A stretch of DNA of 60,131 nucleotides, from assembly GCA_937907415.1 (NCBI GenBank), contig CALCHY010000035.1:1-60131 (forward strand), given 5' to 3'. The position numbers were made by a program, and so were the translations under genes. Positions 25,842 through 34,312 of this stretch are shown here, piece by piece. Below the pieces are notes generated by a model. That model was not told the origin of the DNA and searched no databases. It worked only from the letters and a program-made list of their open reading frames with translations. The stretch is from an uncultured Trueperaceae bacterium. Its GTDB lineage: Bacteria; Deinococcota; Deinococci; Deinococcales; Trueperaceae. Each line of letters begins with the position of its first letter. Position 1 is the first letter of the stretch.

Positions 25842-26624
25842 TTACTGAGGGGCCAAGAGCACGACCTGCTGCAAAGTAGCTAGTTCCACGCTGGGGCGCA
25901 CGATGAACGTGCGCCTCAGGTCGTTAGGGTCCGGCGGCAGGACCTCGACGACCTCACCGACGCTCACGCCTGCAGGGAAGAGGCCGCCGTAGCTTGACGT
26001 CTCCACCACGTCACCGACGACGACGGGCTGCTCGAGCATGAAGCGCGACACGCGCACGAGGCCGCCTACCTCGCCGATCGCCACGCCCTGACCGCCCTTG
26101 CCGCGCACGGTCACGCCGACGCGCGACTGCGGGTCAACGACCGTGCGCACGACGGCGCTGCCGCTCGCGACTTCGGTGACGATGCCGACCAACCCGGTCG
26201 GCACCGTCACGGGCATGTTGCGGCTCACGCCTTCGTTCGCGCCGAGGCCAACGCGCAGGCGGCCGAGCTCTGCGCCAGCGTCGCCACCTATGACGGCGGC
26301 GGTCCCGAGCACCCCTGGCGACTGCGCCTCCGCCACCCTCACGACGTCCCGGTACCGCCCAACCTCGAGCTCGAGCTGGCGTGCGGCCTCGCGCTCGGCG
26401 GCTAGTTGCACCTCCAGGTCGGCGAGGAGCGCGCGCATGTCGCGGCGATCGACGGCGCTCTCGAGCGACAACCTCACGTTCGTGCCTGCCCGGTGAAGTA
26501 ACTCGTGCGGCAGCGCGATGGCGGCCGTGACGTCACTCGGCACCGCGCCGACGAACGCCGTGAACAGCACCGTGAAGAGCCCGAGGCCGACGAACACGTA
26601 CCAGGCGCGCAGCAAGCTAGACAA
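25842..26624 (-). CDS. mreC: rod shape-determining protein MreC
   Basis: 260 residues. One N-terminal membrane helix (about 8-27), a coiled coil (about 62-95) and then the MreC beta domains: GTAAVIGGDA, GLVGIVTEV, VVRTVVDPQSRVGV and GVSVGEVVEV. MreC links the MreB cytoskeleton to the peptidoglycan elongation machinery. The frame starts at TTG (26624), overlapping the maf stop by 8 bases, so translation is probably coupled. No mreB or mreD is adjacent in the window. mreC normally follows mreB, and the maf-mreC pairing is a known arrangement. Confidence 0.9.
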   Translation of the reverse strand: MSSLLRAWYVFVGLGLFTVLFTAFVGAVPSDVTAAIALPHELLHRAGTNVRLSLESAVDRRDMRALLADLEVQLAAEREAARQLELEVGRYRDVVRVAEAQSPGVLGTAAVIGGDAGAELGRLRVGLGANEGVSRNMPVTVPTGLVGIVTEVASGSAVVRTVVDPQSRVGVTVRGKGGQGVAIGEVGGLVRVSRFMLEQPVVVGDVVETSSYGGLFPAGVSVGEVVEVLPPDPNDLRRTFIVRPSVELATLQQVVLLAPQ

Positions 26625-27246
26625 GGGAGATACCCAGGCGGCGCGCCGCCATCACCACGTTGACTACGCTCAAGCCCATGACGTTCGCGTAGCACCCGCG
26701 AACGCCGGAAACCAAGGCGCCACCTAACCCCTGGATGCCGTAGCCGCCTGCCTTGTCAAGGCCCTCGCCGCTGGCGCAGTAGCGGGCGATCTCCTCGTCA
26801 GACAAGGGTCGGAGCTCGACGACGGTGCGCACGACGGCAGTCTCCGTTCGCCCGCGGAACGCGAGGGCGTGGCCGGTGAACACTTCGTGCTCGCGACCCG
26901 CCAGCCGCTCGATGAACGCGCGGTTCTCGCCCTCATCCGCCGGCTTGTTCAATATCTCGCCGCCGAGCGCAACGGTCGTGTCTGCCGCTATCACGAGCGC
27001 ATCCGGGTATGCATGGGCAAGCGCCGCTACCTTGGCTAGGGCCAGGCGGCCAACCAGCTCTGCCGGCCCCTCGCCGGCGGCGGGGGTCTCGTCGATGTCA
27101 GGGGCGGCCACGTCGAACTTAAGGCCGATGCTGGCAAGCAACTGCGCGCGGCGCGGTGAAGCGCTGGCCAGCAGGATTGGTGGCAGCGGCTCGTTGCTTA
27201 GCAACGAGGCGTTGCCGTTCGAACTGGCGGGCTGGTCCGGTAACAC
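26617..27246 (-). CDS. maf: Maf-like nucleoside triphosphate pyrophosphatase
   Basis: 209 residues from GTG 27246. It hydrolyses non-canonical or methylated NTPs (dTTP/UTP/pseudo-UTP class). Family motifs are ILLASASPRRAQLL, DIDETP, VIAADTTVALGGEILNKP, VFTGHALAF and KAGGYGIQGLGG. I place the start at GTG 27246 because TATCCT (complement of 27254-27259) lies exactly 7 bases before it, the leaderless pattern of this genome. An ATG at 27279 in the same frame would add 11 residues. It is followed by mreC with an overlap. Confidence 0.9.
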   Translation of the reverse strand: MLPDQPASSNGNASLLSNEPLPPILLASASPRRAQLLASIGLKFDVAAPDIDETPAAGEGPAELVGRLALAKVAALAHAYPDALVIAADTTVALGGEILNKPADEGENRAFIERLAGREHEVFTGHALAFRGRTETAVVRTVVELRPLSDEEIARYCASGEGLDKAGGYGIQGLGGALVSGVRGCYANVMGLSVVNVVMAARRLGISLV

Positions 27247-27253
27247 ATGGCCC

Positions 27254-27259
27254 AGGATA
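27254..27259 (-). promoter_or_regulatory. -10 box TATCCT of maf
   Basis: Minus strand, 7 bases before GTG 27246. Leaderless arrangement. Confidence 0.5.
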
Positions 27260-27338
27260 CCGGCTGGGCAGCCGCGCATGTTATTCCGAGCCGCCGTCCG
27301 GGCGCGCCGGTGCGCGGCGAGCAGAGCCTCCCTGACGG

Positions 27339-27344
27339 TATGCT
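27339..27344 (+). promoter_or_regulatory. -10 box TATGCT of rpiA
   Basis: TATGCT, 7 bases before the ATG at 27352, with no ribosome-binding site between. Leaderless arrangement. Confidence 0.55.
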
Positions 27345-27351
27345 CCCTGCC

Positions 27352-28047
27352 ATGACGGGAAACCCAACGGGCCTCGAGGCCATGAAGCGCGCCGCAGCGC
27401 TGCGCGCTCTCACCCTGGTTGAGAGCGGCATGTTGCTTGGACTAGGTACCGGCAGCACCGCCTGGTGGTTGGTTGCCGAACTCGCGGAGAGCCTGAAGCG
27501 CGGCGACCTGCAGAACATCCGCTGCGTTGCGACGTCGCGCCAGACGGAGGAGCAGGCGAATGGCCTGGGCCTGAGCATGGTCGAGCTGCCGGCAGGCGGC
27601 GTCGACGTCGCCATCGACGGCATGGACGAGTTGACGCCCGGCCTGCAGGCCATCAAGGGCCTCGGTGGGGCGTTGACGCGCGAGAAGATCGTGGCCGCCT
27701 CGGCTACGCGCTTCGTGCTGATCGGCGACGAGAGCAAGTGCGTAACCTACCTTGGCGAGAAGGCGCCGCTGCCAGTCGAGGTCGTGCGCTTCGGGCGGCA
27801 GCGCACCGCGCAGCTACTGGCCGAGCTGGGTGCCGAGCCGCAGCTGCGCGTCAGGGAGGGCGCGCCGTTCCTCACGGATAACGGCAACGTCATCTACGAC
27901 CTGCGCTTCGCGGGGCCGTTCGATGCCACGGCCGTCGCCGCCCAGCTCGCCGCCATGCCAGGCGTCGTCGAGCACGGTTTGTTCCTCGGCATGACGGAGC
28001 GCGCTTACGTCGCCGGTGCAACGAGCGTCACGGAGTTCATGGCGTGA
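27352..28047 (+). CDS. rpiA: ribose-5-phosphate isomerase A
   Basis: 231 residues. It interconverts ribose 5-phosphate and ribulose 5-phosphate. RpiA motifs are GLGTGSTAWW (phosphate-binding), the catalytic ASP in DVAIDGMDELTP, KGLGGALTREKIVA with the catalytic Lys, and ITDNGNVIYDL-like LTDNGNVIYDL. An upstream in-frame extension of 35 residues is rejected, because a -10 box lies 7 bases before this ATG and because the family begins near here. The stop overlaps the acpS start by 4 bases (GTGA). Confidence 0.96.
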   Translation: MTGNPTGLEAMKRAAALRALTLVESGMLLGLGTGSTAWWLVAELAESLKRGDLQNIRCVATSRQTEEQANGLGLSMVELPAGGVDVAIDGMDELTPGLQAIKGLGGALTREKIVAASATRFVLIGDESKCVTYLGEKAPLPVEVVRFGRQRTAQLLAELGAEPQLRVREGAPFLTDNGNVIYDLRFAGPFDATAVAAQLAAMPGVVEHGLFLGMTERAYVAGATSVTEFMA

Positions 28048-28436
28048 TCGTCGCCGTCGGCATCGACCTAGTCGAGTTGTGGCGCATTCGGCGCGCGCTC
28101 GAGCGCTTCCCTGGGAGGTTCGCCGAGCGCGTCTTCCACCCGGAGGAACTGCTCTCCCTCGACGGCCGCGCCGACCCGGTGCCGGGCTTGGCCGCCCGCT
28201 TCGCCGCCAAGGAGGCGTTCCAGAAGTGCTGGTCTGAGCCTTTCGGTTGGCGCGACGTGTGGGTGGTCAAGGAGGGCGCCCGCCCGTCCTTGCGCCTAAC
28301 GCCGAAGCTCGAGGAAGCCTGCCGCGCGGAGGGGCTGGTGCCGCACTTGTCACTCACGCACGGCCGCGATCATGCTGCCGCCGTGGTGGTGCTCGAACGC
28401 CAGGTTAGAGTGTCCGACCATGCGCCCTTCGAATAA
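28044..28436 (+). CDS. acpS: holo-[acyl-carrier-protein] synthase
   Basis: 130 residues. It attaches the 4'-phosphopantetheine arm to acyl carrier protein. The signatures are VGIDLVEL (magnesium-binding Asp) and ARFAAKEAFQKCW (Glu/Lys). The C-terminal LSLTHGRDHAAAVVVLE is the usual end strand. The GTG start overlaps the rpiA stop, so translation is coupled. Its 3' end contains the -10 box and start of rnhA. Confidence 0.95.
   Translation: MIVAVGIDLVELWRIRRALERFPGRFAERVFHPEELLSLDGRADPVPGLAARFAAKEAFQKCWSEPFGWRDVWVVKEGARPSLRLTPKLEEACRAEGLVPHLSLTHGRDHAAAVVVLERQVRVSDHAPFE
28406..28411 (+). promoter_or_regulatory. -10 box TAGAGT of rnhA, inside acpS
   Basis: TAGAGT, 8 bases before the rnhA ATG (28420). 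It suggests a leaderless internal promoter in addition to operon transcription. Confidence 0.4.
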
Positions 28437-28947
28437 GTCAACCACGGGCCAAGCGTCGCTTTTCGGCAGCGCTGACGCCGAAGCGACCGCACCAGTTACG
28501 ACCCGCGCCAGCGCGAGGGCCTTCACAGACGGCTCCTGCGACACGGCTAGCGGCCACGGCGGTTGGGCTTACCTGCTCGACGCCGCGAGCGGCCGCAGCA
28601 CGGCTTCCGGCTACGAGCCAGGCACCACCAACAACCGCATGGAGTTGACGGCTGCCGTGCGCGCCCTCGAGGCGCTTAGCGAGCCCACGGACGTGACCAT
28701 CGTTACCGACAGCGAGTACTTGAAGAAGGCCTTCACCGACGGTTGGTTGAAGAAGTGGCAACGCAACGGCTGGCAGACCGCCGCCCGTCAGCCGGTCAAG
28801 AACCGTGACCTGTGGGAGGAGCTCCTGCAGCTAGAAAAGCGTCACCGCGTGAGCTGGTCTTGGACCCGCGGTCACTCTGGCCACCCTGAGAACGAGGCCG
28901 TCGACGCCCTCGCGCTCGCCGCTCGGCGCAGCCACGGCCGCGGTTAG
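28420..28947 (+). CDS. rnhA: ribonuclease HI
   Basis: 175 residues. It degrades the RNA strand of RNA-DNA hybrids. The four acidic catalytic positions are visible: Asp in ARAFTDGSC, Glu in NNRMELTAAV, Asp in IVTDSEYLKKA and Asp in ENEAVDALAL. His of the RGHSGHPEN loop is also present. The first 30 residues before the core are a low-complexity extension. It overlaps the end of acpS by 17 bases. Confidence 0.95.
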   Translation: MRPSNKSTTGQASLFGSADAEATAPVTTRASARAFTDGSCDTASGHGGWAYLLDAASGRSTASGYEPGTTNNRMELTAAVRALEALSEPTDVTIVTDSEYLKKAFTDGWLKKWQRNGWQTAARQPVKNRDLWEELLQLEKRHRVSWSWTRGHSGHPENEAVDALALAARRSHGRG

Positions 28948-28971
28948 CGGCGGGCAGTTAGCTCCCAGCAG

Positions 28972-30078
28972 TCAGGCCAAACGCGCAAGTAGTTCGCTTA
29001 GCGCGAGCAGGCCGACGCCGAGGGAATCCGGCTCAAGCCACTCCTCAAGCCGGTGCGCGCCGCCACCGTGATAGCCACCGAAGGCGATGGCCGGTATTCC
29101 GGCTGCCATCGCCGGGTTGGCGTCCGTGCTGCCTGCAGCGGTCTGCCCGACCACGCCGACGGCGGCGTAAGCGGCCATGGCCGCAGCGACGAGCTGCTCG
29201 TTGTTGGAACCGCCAGCCGGACGGTCACCAACGAGCACGAGCTCGACGTTCGCGCCCGCTTCGGCCGCAGCCGCACGCACGGCACCGACAGCGGCGGCGT
29301 CGAGGTTCGCCAAGGTAGCGGAGTTGACGCTGCGCAGGTCGAGGTTGAAGCCGGCCGTCTCCGCGATGGCGTTGACGCTAGTGCCGCCCCACATCTGGCC
29401 TACGTTGAGACTCGAGCGCGGCACGCGTGCCACGGGCAAGCGCGCCAGGGCCGCGATGGCGGCGCCCGCCGCGTGCACGGCGCTGCTAGCGCCGTAGTCG
29501 CCCCACGAATGCCCACCCTGCGCCGAGAAGCGCGCCTCGTAACGCCGCGAGCCTACCGCCACGTCGGTGATGGTGCCTAGCAGCCCGTCGAACGCGATGA
29601 AGGCGCTCGCACCGCTGCCCGCGCCGGCCACGAGGTGGCGGGCGCCACGCAGGTCACCGAGGCCCTCCTCCCCCACCGTCGCCCCAACGAGCATGGCTGG
29701 CCTGGCGGCACGGTCGCTGCGTTCACGCGTCTGCAGGTAGCGCGTTAGGACGGCGAGCGAGGCAGCGTTGTCGCCGATGCCTGGGCCGCTCCAGCGGCCA
29801 GGAGCCTGCTTGACCGTCACGTCCACCTCCGGGCCGAACACACTGTCTAGGTGAGCAGCTACGACCACGCGCCTCGCGCCAGCGGCGGCGGCGCCGACCT
29901 CCGCGAGCACGTTCCCTACTTCGTCCTGCCACGGCTCTAGCCCCGCCTCTGACCAGAGCCGCATGACGAGAGCGGCGCGCGCGGCCTCGGCCCCGGTAGG
30001 AGCGGGCGTCTGGGCGAGCGCAAGCAACAACTCCCGTAACGCGGCCGCGTCGTCTGGAGACGCGCGGCGGGGACTCAC
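28972..30078 (-). CDS. M20-family metallopeptidase
   Basis: 368 residues. The M20 zinc ligands and catalytic acids are visible: [11 protein letters not shown] (His-x-Asp), [13 protein letters not shown] (bridging Asp), [13 protein letters not shown] (Glu-Glu) and the late [11 protein letters not shown] (His). An [12 protein letters not shown] segment marks the lid/dimer domain. Likely a dipeptidase, tripeptidase or deacetylase of the PepT/carboxypeptidase G2 group. Substrate is not predictable. The GTG start overlaps the regulator stop by 4 bases, so it is a coupled second gene. Confidence 0.9.
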   Translation of the reverse strand: MSPRRASPDDAAALRELLLALAQTPAPTGAEAARAALVMRLWSEAGLEPWQDEVGNVLAEVGAAAAGARRVVVAAHLDSVFGPEVDVTVKQAPGRWSGPGIGDNAASLAVLTRYLQTRERSDRAARPAMLVGATVGEEGLGDLRGARHLVAGAGSGASAFIAFDGLLGTITDVAVGSRRYEARFSAQGGHSWGDYGASSAVHAAGAAIAALARLPVARVPRSSLNVGQMWGGTSVNAIAETAGFNLDLRSVNSATLANLDAAAVGAVRAAAAEAGANVELVLVGDRPAGGSNNEQLVAAAMAAYAAVGVVGQTAAGSTDANPAMAAGIPAIAFGGYHGGGAHRLEEWLEPDSLGVGLLALSELLARLA

Positions 30079-30740
30079 TGCTCGCTGTCTTGCAAGGAGG
30101 CGATGCCCTCGCGCAGTGCGTAGAGGGCCGCTTGGGTGCGGTTGTTGAGGCGCAACTTGGAGAAGATCTCGGACAGGCGGTTACGCACGGTCTTCTCGCT
30201 GACGTTGAGGGACGTGGCTATCTCTTGGTTAGTCGCGCCCTGAGCCAGCAGCCTCAGGATGGCCTCCTCGCGCTCGGTCAGTTCACTGAGTTTGTGCTCT
30301 GGGTGGGTGGGGATCTCTCCGAGCTTACGGAACTCGTCGAGGATGGAGGCCGCCATCTCGGCGTTGAGGAGCGTCTCCCCCGCCGCCACGCGGCGGATGG
30401 CCTCGACGAGCTCGGTCGCACCAGCGTCCTTGAGGAGGTAGCCGCGGGCACCGACCTTCACCGCCTCGAACACATAGCGATCCTGCCGGTACATGGTGAG
30501 GATGATCACGCGCGCGTCAGGCTGTTCGGAGAGGATGGCCTTCGTGGCAGCTACGCCGTCTAGTTCGGGCATCTGGATGTCCATGAGGATGACGTCTGGG
30601 CGCGTCTCGATGGCGTAACGCACCGCCTCACGCCCGGTAGAGGCCTCACCTATCACCCTGAAGTCGTCCTCCGTCTCGAGGATGCTCCGGAGGCCTTGGC
30701 GGAACATGGCGTGGTCGTCGCACAGGAGCAAGCGGGTCAT
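30075..30740 (-). CDS. NarL/FixJ-type response regulator, orphan
   Basis: 221 residues. Receiver domain (1-120) with the acidic pair Asp8-Asp9, phosphorylation site Asp54 in [12 protein letters not shown], Thr/Lys switch residues in IILTMYRQD and LLKDAG. LuxR-type helix-turn-helix (about 152-215) with [22 protein letters not shown] and [17 protein letters not shown]. No histidine kinase is adjacent. It is probably leaderless (TACCAT 7 bases before the ATG) and translationally coupled to the M20 peptidase downstream, which is an unusual partner. Confidence 0.95.
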   Translation of the reverse strand: MTRLLLCDDHAMFRQGLRSILETEDDFRVIGEASTGREAVRYAIETRPDVILMDIQMPELDGVAATKAILSEQPDARVIILTMYRQDRYVFEAVKVGARGYLLKDAGATELVEAIRRVAAGETLLNAEMAASILDEFRKLGEIPTHPEHKLSELTEREEAILRLLAQGATNQEIATSLNVSEKTVRNRLSEIFSKLRLNNRTQAALYALREGIASLQDSEQ

Positions 30741-30747
30741 GGCGCCA

Positions 30748-30753
30748 ATGGTA
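30748..30753 (-). promoter_or_regulatory. -10 box TACCAT of the response regulator
   Basis: Minus strand, 7 bases before the ATG at 30740. Leaderless arrangement. It diverges from the dsRBD promoter 38 bases away. Confidence 0.5.
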
Positions 30754-30790
30754 GCGCAAGCGTGGCCCTAGTGCGCGCCCGGCGCCGTGC

Positions 30791-30796
30791 TACCCT
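30791..30796 (+). promoter_or_regulatory. -10 box TACCCT of the dsRBD gene
   Basis: The predicted transcription start, 6-7 bases on, is 30802-30803, the first base of the leader hairpin. The -35 is poor. Confidence 0.5.
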
Positions 30797-30802
30797 GCCC
30801 TT

Positions 30803-30899
30803 GCAGCTGCCGGGCTCGCGGCGTCACCCTTGAACGCATCCGCACCGCCGCACATGGCATGGAGGCGGCCGAGGGCAACGGCGGGAGCCCGGCAGCTGC
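30803..30899 (+). promoter_or_regulatory. 97-base hairpin in the dsRBD mRNA leader
   Basis: GCAGCTGCCGGGCTC (30803-30817) is perfectly complementary to GAGCCCGGCAGCTGC (30885-30899), a 15-bp stem closing a 67-base loop that has further GC-rich pairing potential. It begins at the predicted transcription start and lies 59 bases before the gene start. It may be the target of the encoded dsRNA-binding protein or of RNase III. Confidence 0.65.
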
Positions 30900-30958
30900 T
30901 GCGAGGGCACAGCGGCAGAGCCGTAGACCAGGTATCTCGCAGCGTTAGAGGAGTAAAC

Positions 30959-31540
30959 ATGGCGCACCCCAAGGGGTTGCTGATCGAGCGCGCCCAGAAG
31001 CTCGGCCTCGAGCGGCCAGAGTTCGACACCGCGCAGACCGGACCGGAGCACGAGCCGTCCTTCCTTAGCGACGTGACCATCGCAGGCGACCTACTTGGCA
31101 CCGGCCAAGGCGGTTCGAAGCGCGACGCCGAGCGCCGCGCAGCCGAAGAGGCCTTAGCGGCGCTCGATAAGCGCGAGAACGAAGGAAACGCCACGGGTAA
31201 GGGCGGCAAAGCAGCTCCGGCGCGAGCGGCGGCCCGGACGAAGGAGAGCAAGCCGGCCCGCTCGCAGGCGGCCGCGGCGACCACCCCGGCTGCGGCTCAG
31301 CTGGCTAGCACCGCGACTGGCCCTGTAGATGACGCTGACGACGGCGCCCCGTTCCAGGGTCCCTGGCCGATGGTTGATGACGTGCTGGCAGCCGTGATCC
31401 AGGCGGCCGAGCGCCGCGTTAGCGCGGACCTACGCGGCGACGATGCCCTGAACGCCATCCGCGACTTCACGCTGCGGCTCTACAAGGAACTCCTCGCAGA
31501 TCTGGGCGAAGTCGTAGACGAGGACGACGAAGAGGAATAG
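30959..31540 (+). CDS. stand-alone double-stranded RNA-binding-domain protein
   Basis: 193 residues. Residues 4-70 form a dsRBD: alpha1 KGLLIERAQKLGL, beta strands PSFLSDVTIAGDLLGTGQG, and the alpha2 RNA-contact motif GGSKRDAERRAAEEAL, as at the C-terminus of RNase III. No nuclease domain is attached. A Lys/Ala linker (75-115) leads to a separate helical C-terminal domain (about 130-182) and an acidic tail (EDDEEE). The start at 30959 is fixed by GAGGAGTAAAC. The partner of the C-terminal domain is unknown. Confidence 0.88.
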   Translation: MAHPKGLLIERAQKLGLERPEFDTAQTGPEHEPSFLSDVTIAGDLLGTGQGGSKRDAERRAAEEALAALDKRENEGNATGKGGKAAPARAAARTKESKPARSQAAAATTPAAAQLASTATGPVDDADDGAPFQGPWPMVDDVLAAVIQAAERRVSADLRGDDALNAIRDFTLRLYKELLADLGEVVDEDDEEE

Positions 31541-31611
31541 TCGAGTCGCGTCTCTAGCCGCCCCGCCAGCTGCTCCTTACTAGGCCGCGCGAGGTGGGAA
31601 CGCCCGGCGCC

Positions 31612-31929
31612 TCACGTAGGACCAGTGGCGGCGCGCTCCCGGGCATACCGTTCGATGCGCTTCAGTTCCTGCGTTGCCTTCTCGCGCACAAGGAGTTCAC
31701 GCAGTGCCGGGCTTACGTCGACGTCGCCTAGTCCCTGCATCTCGATCAGGTCCACCATCTTGGCGCCGAAGGCACGCAGAGGCGTGACCATCGTGAGCGC
31801 GGACGAGTTGGCGGCGTCGGCTGGCTCAAGCGCGAGCAGGTCGGTATCCAACCCGCCCGCGGCGGGGTTTACGCGCACGACGACGTCGCCGTGGTCGGTG
31901 CTTACGAGGAAACTTCTGACCTGCGCCAC
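31612..31929 (-). CDS. small conserved-looking protein, function unknown
   Basis: 105 residues, soluble, no Cys, no family I recognise. The N-terminal half looks beta-rich (VRSFLVSTDHGDVVVRVN), and the C-terminal 40 residues form a charged helix (ALRELLVREKATQELKRIERYARE). The evidence for coding is the amino-acid pattern and a GTG start with TAGCGT 6 bases upstream (complement of 31936-31941), the leaderless pattern. A frame of equal length on the other strand lacks these features. Moderate certainty only. Confidence 0.6.
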   Translation of the reverse strand: MAQVRSFLVSTDHGDVVVRVNPAAGGLDTDLLALEPADAANSSALTMVTPLRAFGAKMVDLIEMQGLGDVDVSPALRELLVREKATQELKRIERYARERAATGPT

Positions 31930-32069
31930 GAGCAGACGCTAGCATGCGCCCGGAAGAGGGGGCGTACTAGAAGACTGCCACCATGTGGAGCGGGTCGTGT
32001 AAGGTCGGTAGCTGACCGGGCCACGGCCCACCGCGCCTCATCAGTACCCACGCCGTTGCTGACGCCGAA

Positions 32070-34277
32070 GTGTGGGGACGACCGGACAACCACGCACTTG
32101 TCCGCGCAAGCAAGGAGACGACCACGGCACCGTTCACGGCAGCACCTCACGAAGACATCCTGCACCTGCTCATTCAGGTCGCGCTACTGCTCCTGGCGGC
32201 GCGTGCCCTTGGCGAGGTTGCACGACGGTTCAACCAGCCCGCGGTCGTCGGCGAGCTGCTGGCAGGCATCCTGCTCGGCCCGTCGCTCGCGTCGAGCGTC
32301 ATCCCAGCTTTCGGGCAGTGGATGCTGCCTCAATCTGCCTTGCAGGGCTACCTCCTCGAGGTCATCGGCCTGCTCGGCGCCATATTCCTGCTCCTCATGA
32401 CGGGGCTGGAGACCGATCTGCAACTCATCAGGCGGCACGCCCGCACGGCCATGGGTGTCTCGTTCGGCGGGGTCCTCGTGACCTTCTCGAGCGGTTTCGT
32501 GCTCGGGCAGCTGTTACCAGAGAGCCTGCTCGGCACGCAGCATTCGCGCCTGGTGTTCGCGCTGTTCGTAGCCACGTCCATGTCGATTTCGGCGATTCCA
32601 GTCATCGCCAAGGTACTGATCGACCTGAAGCTCATGCGTCGCGACATCGGGCAGACCATCCTCGCCGCTGGCATGAGCGACGACACCGCCGGTTGGATCC
32701 TCCTGTCGATAGTCGCTGGCTTGGCGAGCGGTGAGGCCGTGACGGCGGGCAGCGTGCTGACCACGGTCGGCAGCGTGCTGGCATTCATGATCGTCTCGTT
32801 CACGCTTGGGCGCGTGGTGGTCAGGCAACTCCTCAACTTCGTTCAAGACCGCATAGCTAGTCCATACCGGCTGCTTACTCTCGTGGTGGTGCTCACGTTC
32901 GCGTGGGCGGCCGTCACCCAGGCCCTCAACCTCGAGGCCGTACTCGGCGCGTTCGTCATGGGGGTGCTGTTCGGCCAGATGAGGCGCCTGCCGGACGAAG
33001 TGCATTCACGCATCGAGAGCATGTCAGTTGGCGTCTTCTCGCCCGTGTTCTTCGGCGTGGCTGGCTTGAAGGTCAACCTTCAGAGCCTCTTCGAGCCGCG
33101 CCTGCTGCTTATCGCGCTTGCGGTGATCGCGGTGGCGTCCGTCGGGAAGGTGGCGGGCACTTACCTGGGCGCCCGCCTGATAGGCAAGCGCGACCACTGG
33201 ACTGCCCTTGCTTACGGGGCTGGCCTCAACGCCCGCGGCGCCATGGAGATAATCATGGCGACGATCGGGTTGCAGCTCGGCATCTTGGGTCAGGACATGT
33301 ACTCCATCATCGTGGTGATGGCGATGGCGACCTCCTTGATGGCGCCAACTGCGCTGCGTTTCGTACTCAAGCGCGTCAAGCCGGACGAGCAGGAGGCCCT
33401 CAGGTTGCGCAACGAGGAGCTGTCGGAGGACAGCCTCATCGCGAACGTGCACCGCGTCCTCTTCCCCGTGCGCGGGCCGCGGCCCGGCAAGAAACGGCCC
33501 GAGCCGCGCGCCATCGAGTCTTACGTGCTCGACAGGCTTGGTGAGGACCTAGCCGTTACGCTCCTCAACGTCGCCAGGCCTGGTGAGAAGGCGGATGGTC
33601 AGGCGTACCTCGCTGACTTGACGGACGGCTTCGCCAACGGCAATGTGACGCGCCGCGTCATCGAGTCGAACTCAGCGGTCGATGCCATCCTCGACGAGGC
33701 GCAGAAGGATTACGACCTGATCGTGCTGGGCGCGTCGGAGGCGTCGGGCACGGACGAGGTGGTGTTCAACCGCATCGTCGACCAGGTGGTGAGGATGGCG
33801 CCGTGCCCGACCTTGGTCGTCAAGGGCGCATCCACCCCGGAAGCGTGGCCGCCCAAGCGCATACTGGTGCCGTCTGAGGGTACTGCCGCGTCCCGGCACG
33901 CGGCCGAACTGGCGTTCGCGCTCGCCAAGGGTGGCGCCAGTCGCGTGTCGCTACTCAACGTGGTCGTTGAACAGCAGGCGCCCTACCGCATGAACGACGG
34001 CGGGGCCGCACAGCAGCGGCAGTTGGCCGCCGCCTACCAGATCGTCAACAACCTTAGGGAACTGGGCGAGGCTCGCGGCGTGAACCCAGACACGGAAGTG
34101 CGGGTAGCGCCCGACACCGTTTCAGCCATCCTGGAGGTTGCGGCCAACCTCGGGCATGACCTGATCATCCTCGGAACGGACTTACGGCCCGGTTCGGAGC
34201 GCCTCTACCTAGGTCCGCGGGTCGAGCAGATCCTCGCGGCCTCCAAGGTCCCCGTCATAGTGATCAACGCCGGCTGA
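32070..34277 (+). CDS. CPA2 cation/proton antiporter with C-terminal Usp domains
   Basis: 735 residues. Residues 28-430 are a Na+/H+ exchanger (KefB/CPA2) domain with about 12 helices, including RRFNQPAVVGELLAGILLGPS and the ion-site region AAGMSDDTAGWILL (tandem Asp). The rest contains two universal-stress-protein folds: one degenerate (about 490-605), one with RILVPSEGTAASRHAAELA and the nucleotide loop ILGTDLRPGSERLYLGP. It probably exchanges K+ or Na+ for protons under nucleotide control. The start is uncertain: GTG 32070 opens the frame, while a good AAGGAG at 32113-32118 is followed by no standard start in frame. Confidence 0.88.
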   Translation: MWGRPDNHALVRASKETTTAPFTAAPHEDILHLLIQVALLLLAARALGEVARRFNQPAVVGELLAGILLGPSLASSVIPAFGQWMLPQSALQGYLLEVIGLLGAIFLLLMTGLETDLQLIRRHARTAMGVSFGGVLVTFSSGFVLGQLLPESLLGTQHSRLVFALFVATSMSISAIPVIAKVLIDLKLMRRDIGQTILAAGMSDDTAGWILLSIVAGLASGEAVTAGSVLTTVGSVLAFMIVSFTLGRVVVRQLLNFVQDRIASPYRLLTLVVVLTFAWAAVTQALNLEAVLGAFVMGVLFGQMRRLPDEVHSRIESMSVGVFSPVFFGVAGLKVNLQSLFEPRLLLIALAVIAVASVGKVAGTYLGARLIGKRDHWTALAYGAGLNARGAMEIIMATIGLQLGILGQDMYSIIVVMAMATSLMAPTALRFVLKRVKPDEQEALRLRNEELSEDSLIANVHRVLFPVRGPRPGKKRPEPRAIESYVLDRLGEDLAVTLLNVARPGEKADGQAYLADLTDGFANGNVTRRVIESNSAVDAILDEAQKDYDLIVLGASEASGTDEVVFNRIVDQVVRMAPCPTLVVKGASTPEAWPPKRILVPSEGTAASRHAAELAFALAKGGASRVSLLNVVVEQQAPYRMNDGGAAQQRQLAAAYQIVNNLRELGEARGVNPDTEVRVAPDTVSAILEVAANLGHDLIILGTDLRPGSERLYLGPRVEQILAASKVPVIVINAG

Positions 34278-34312
34278 GGCCGAGTTGGCTGCTGTGGGTT
34301 CGGAGCCGTCCT

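Noticed and set aside
31625..31942. plus-strand frame opposite the 31612-31929 gene
   Set aside because: Ser/Arg/Thr-rich shadow with no start signal. The minus-strand frame has a leaderless promoter and protein-like composition.
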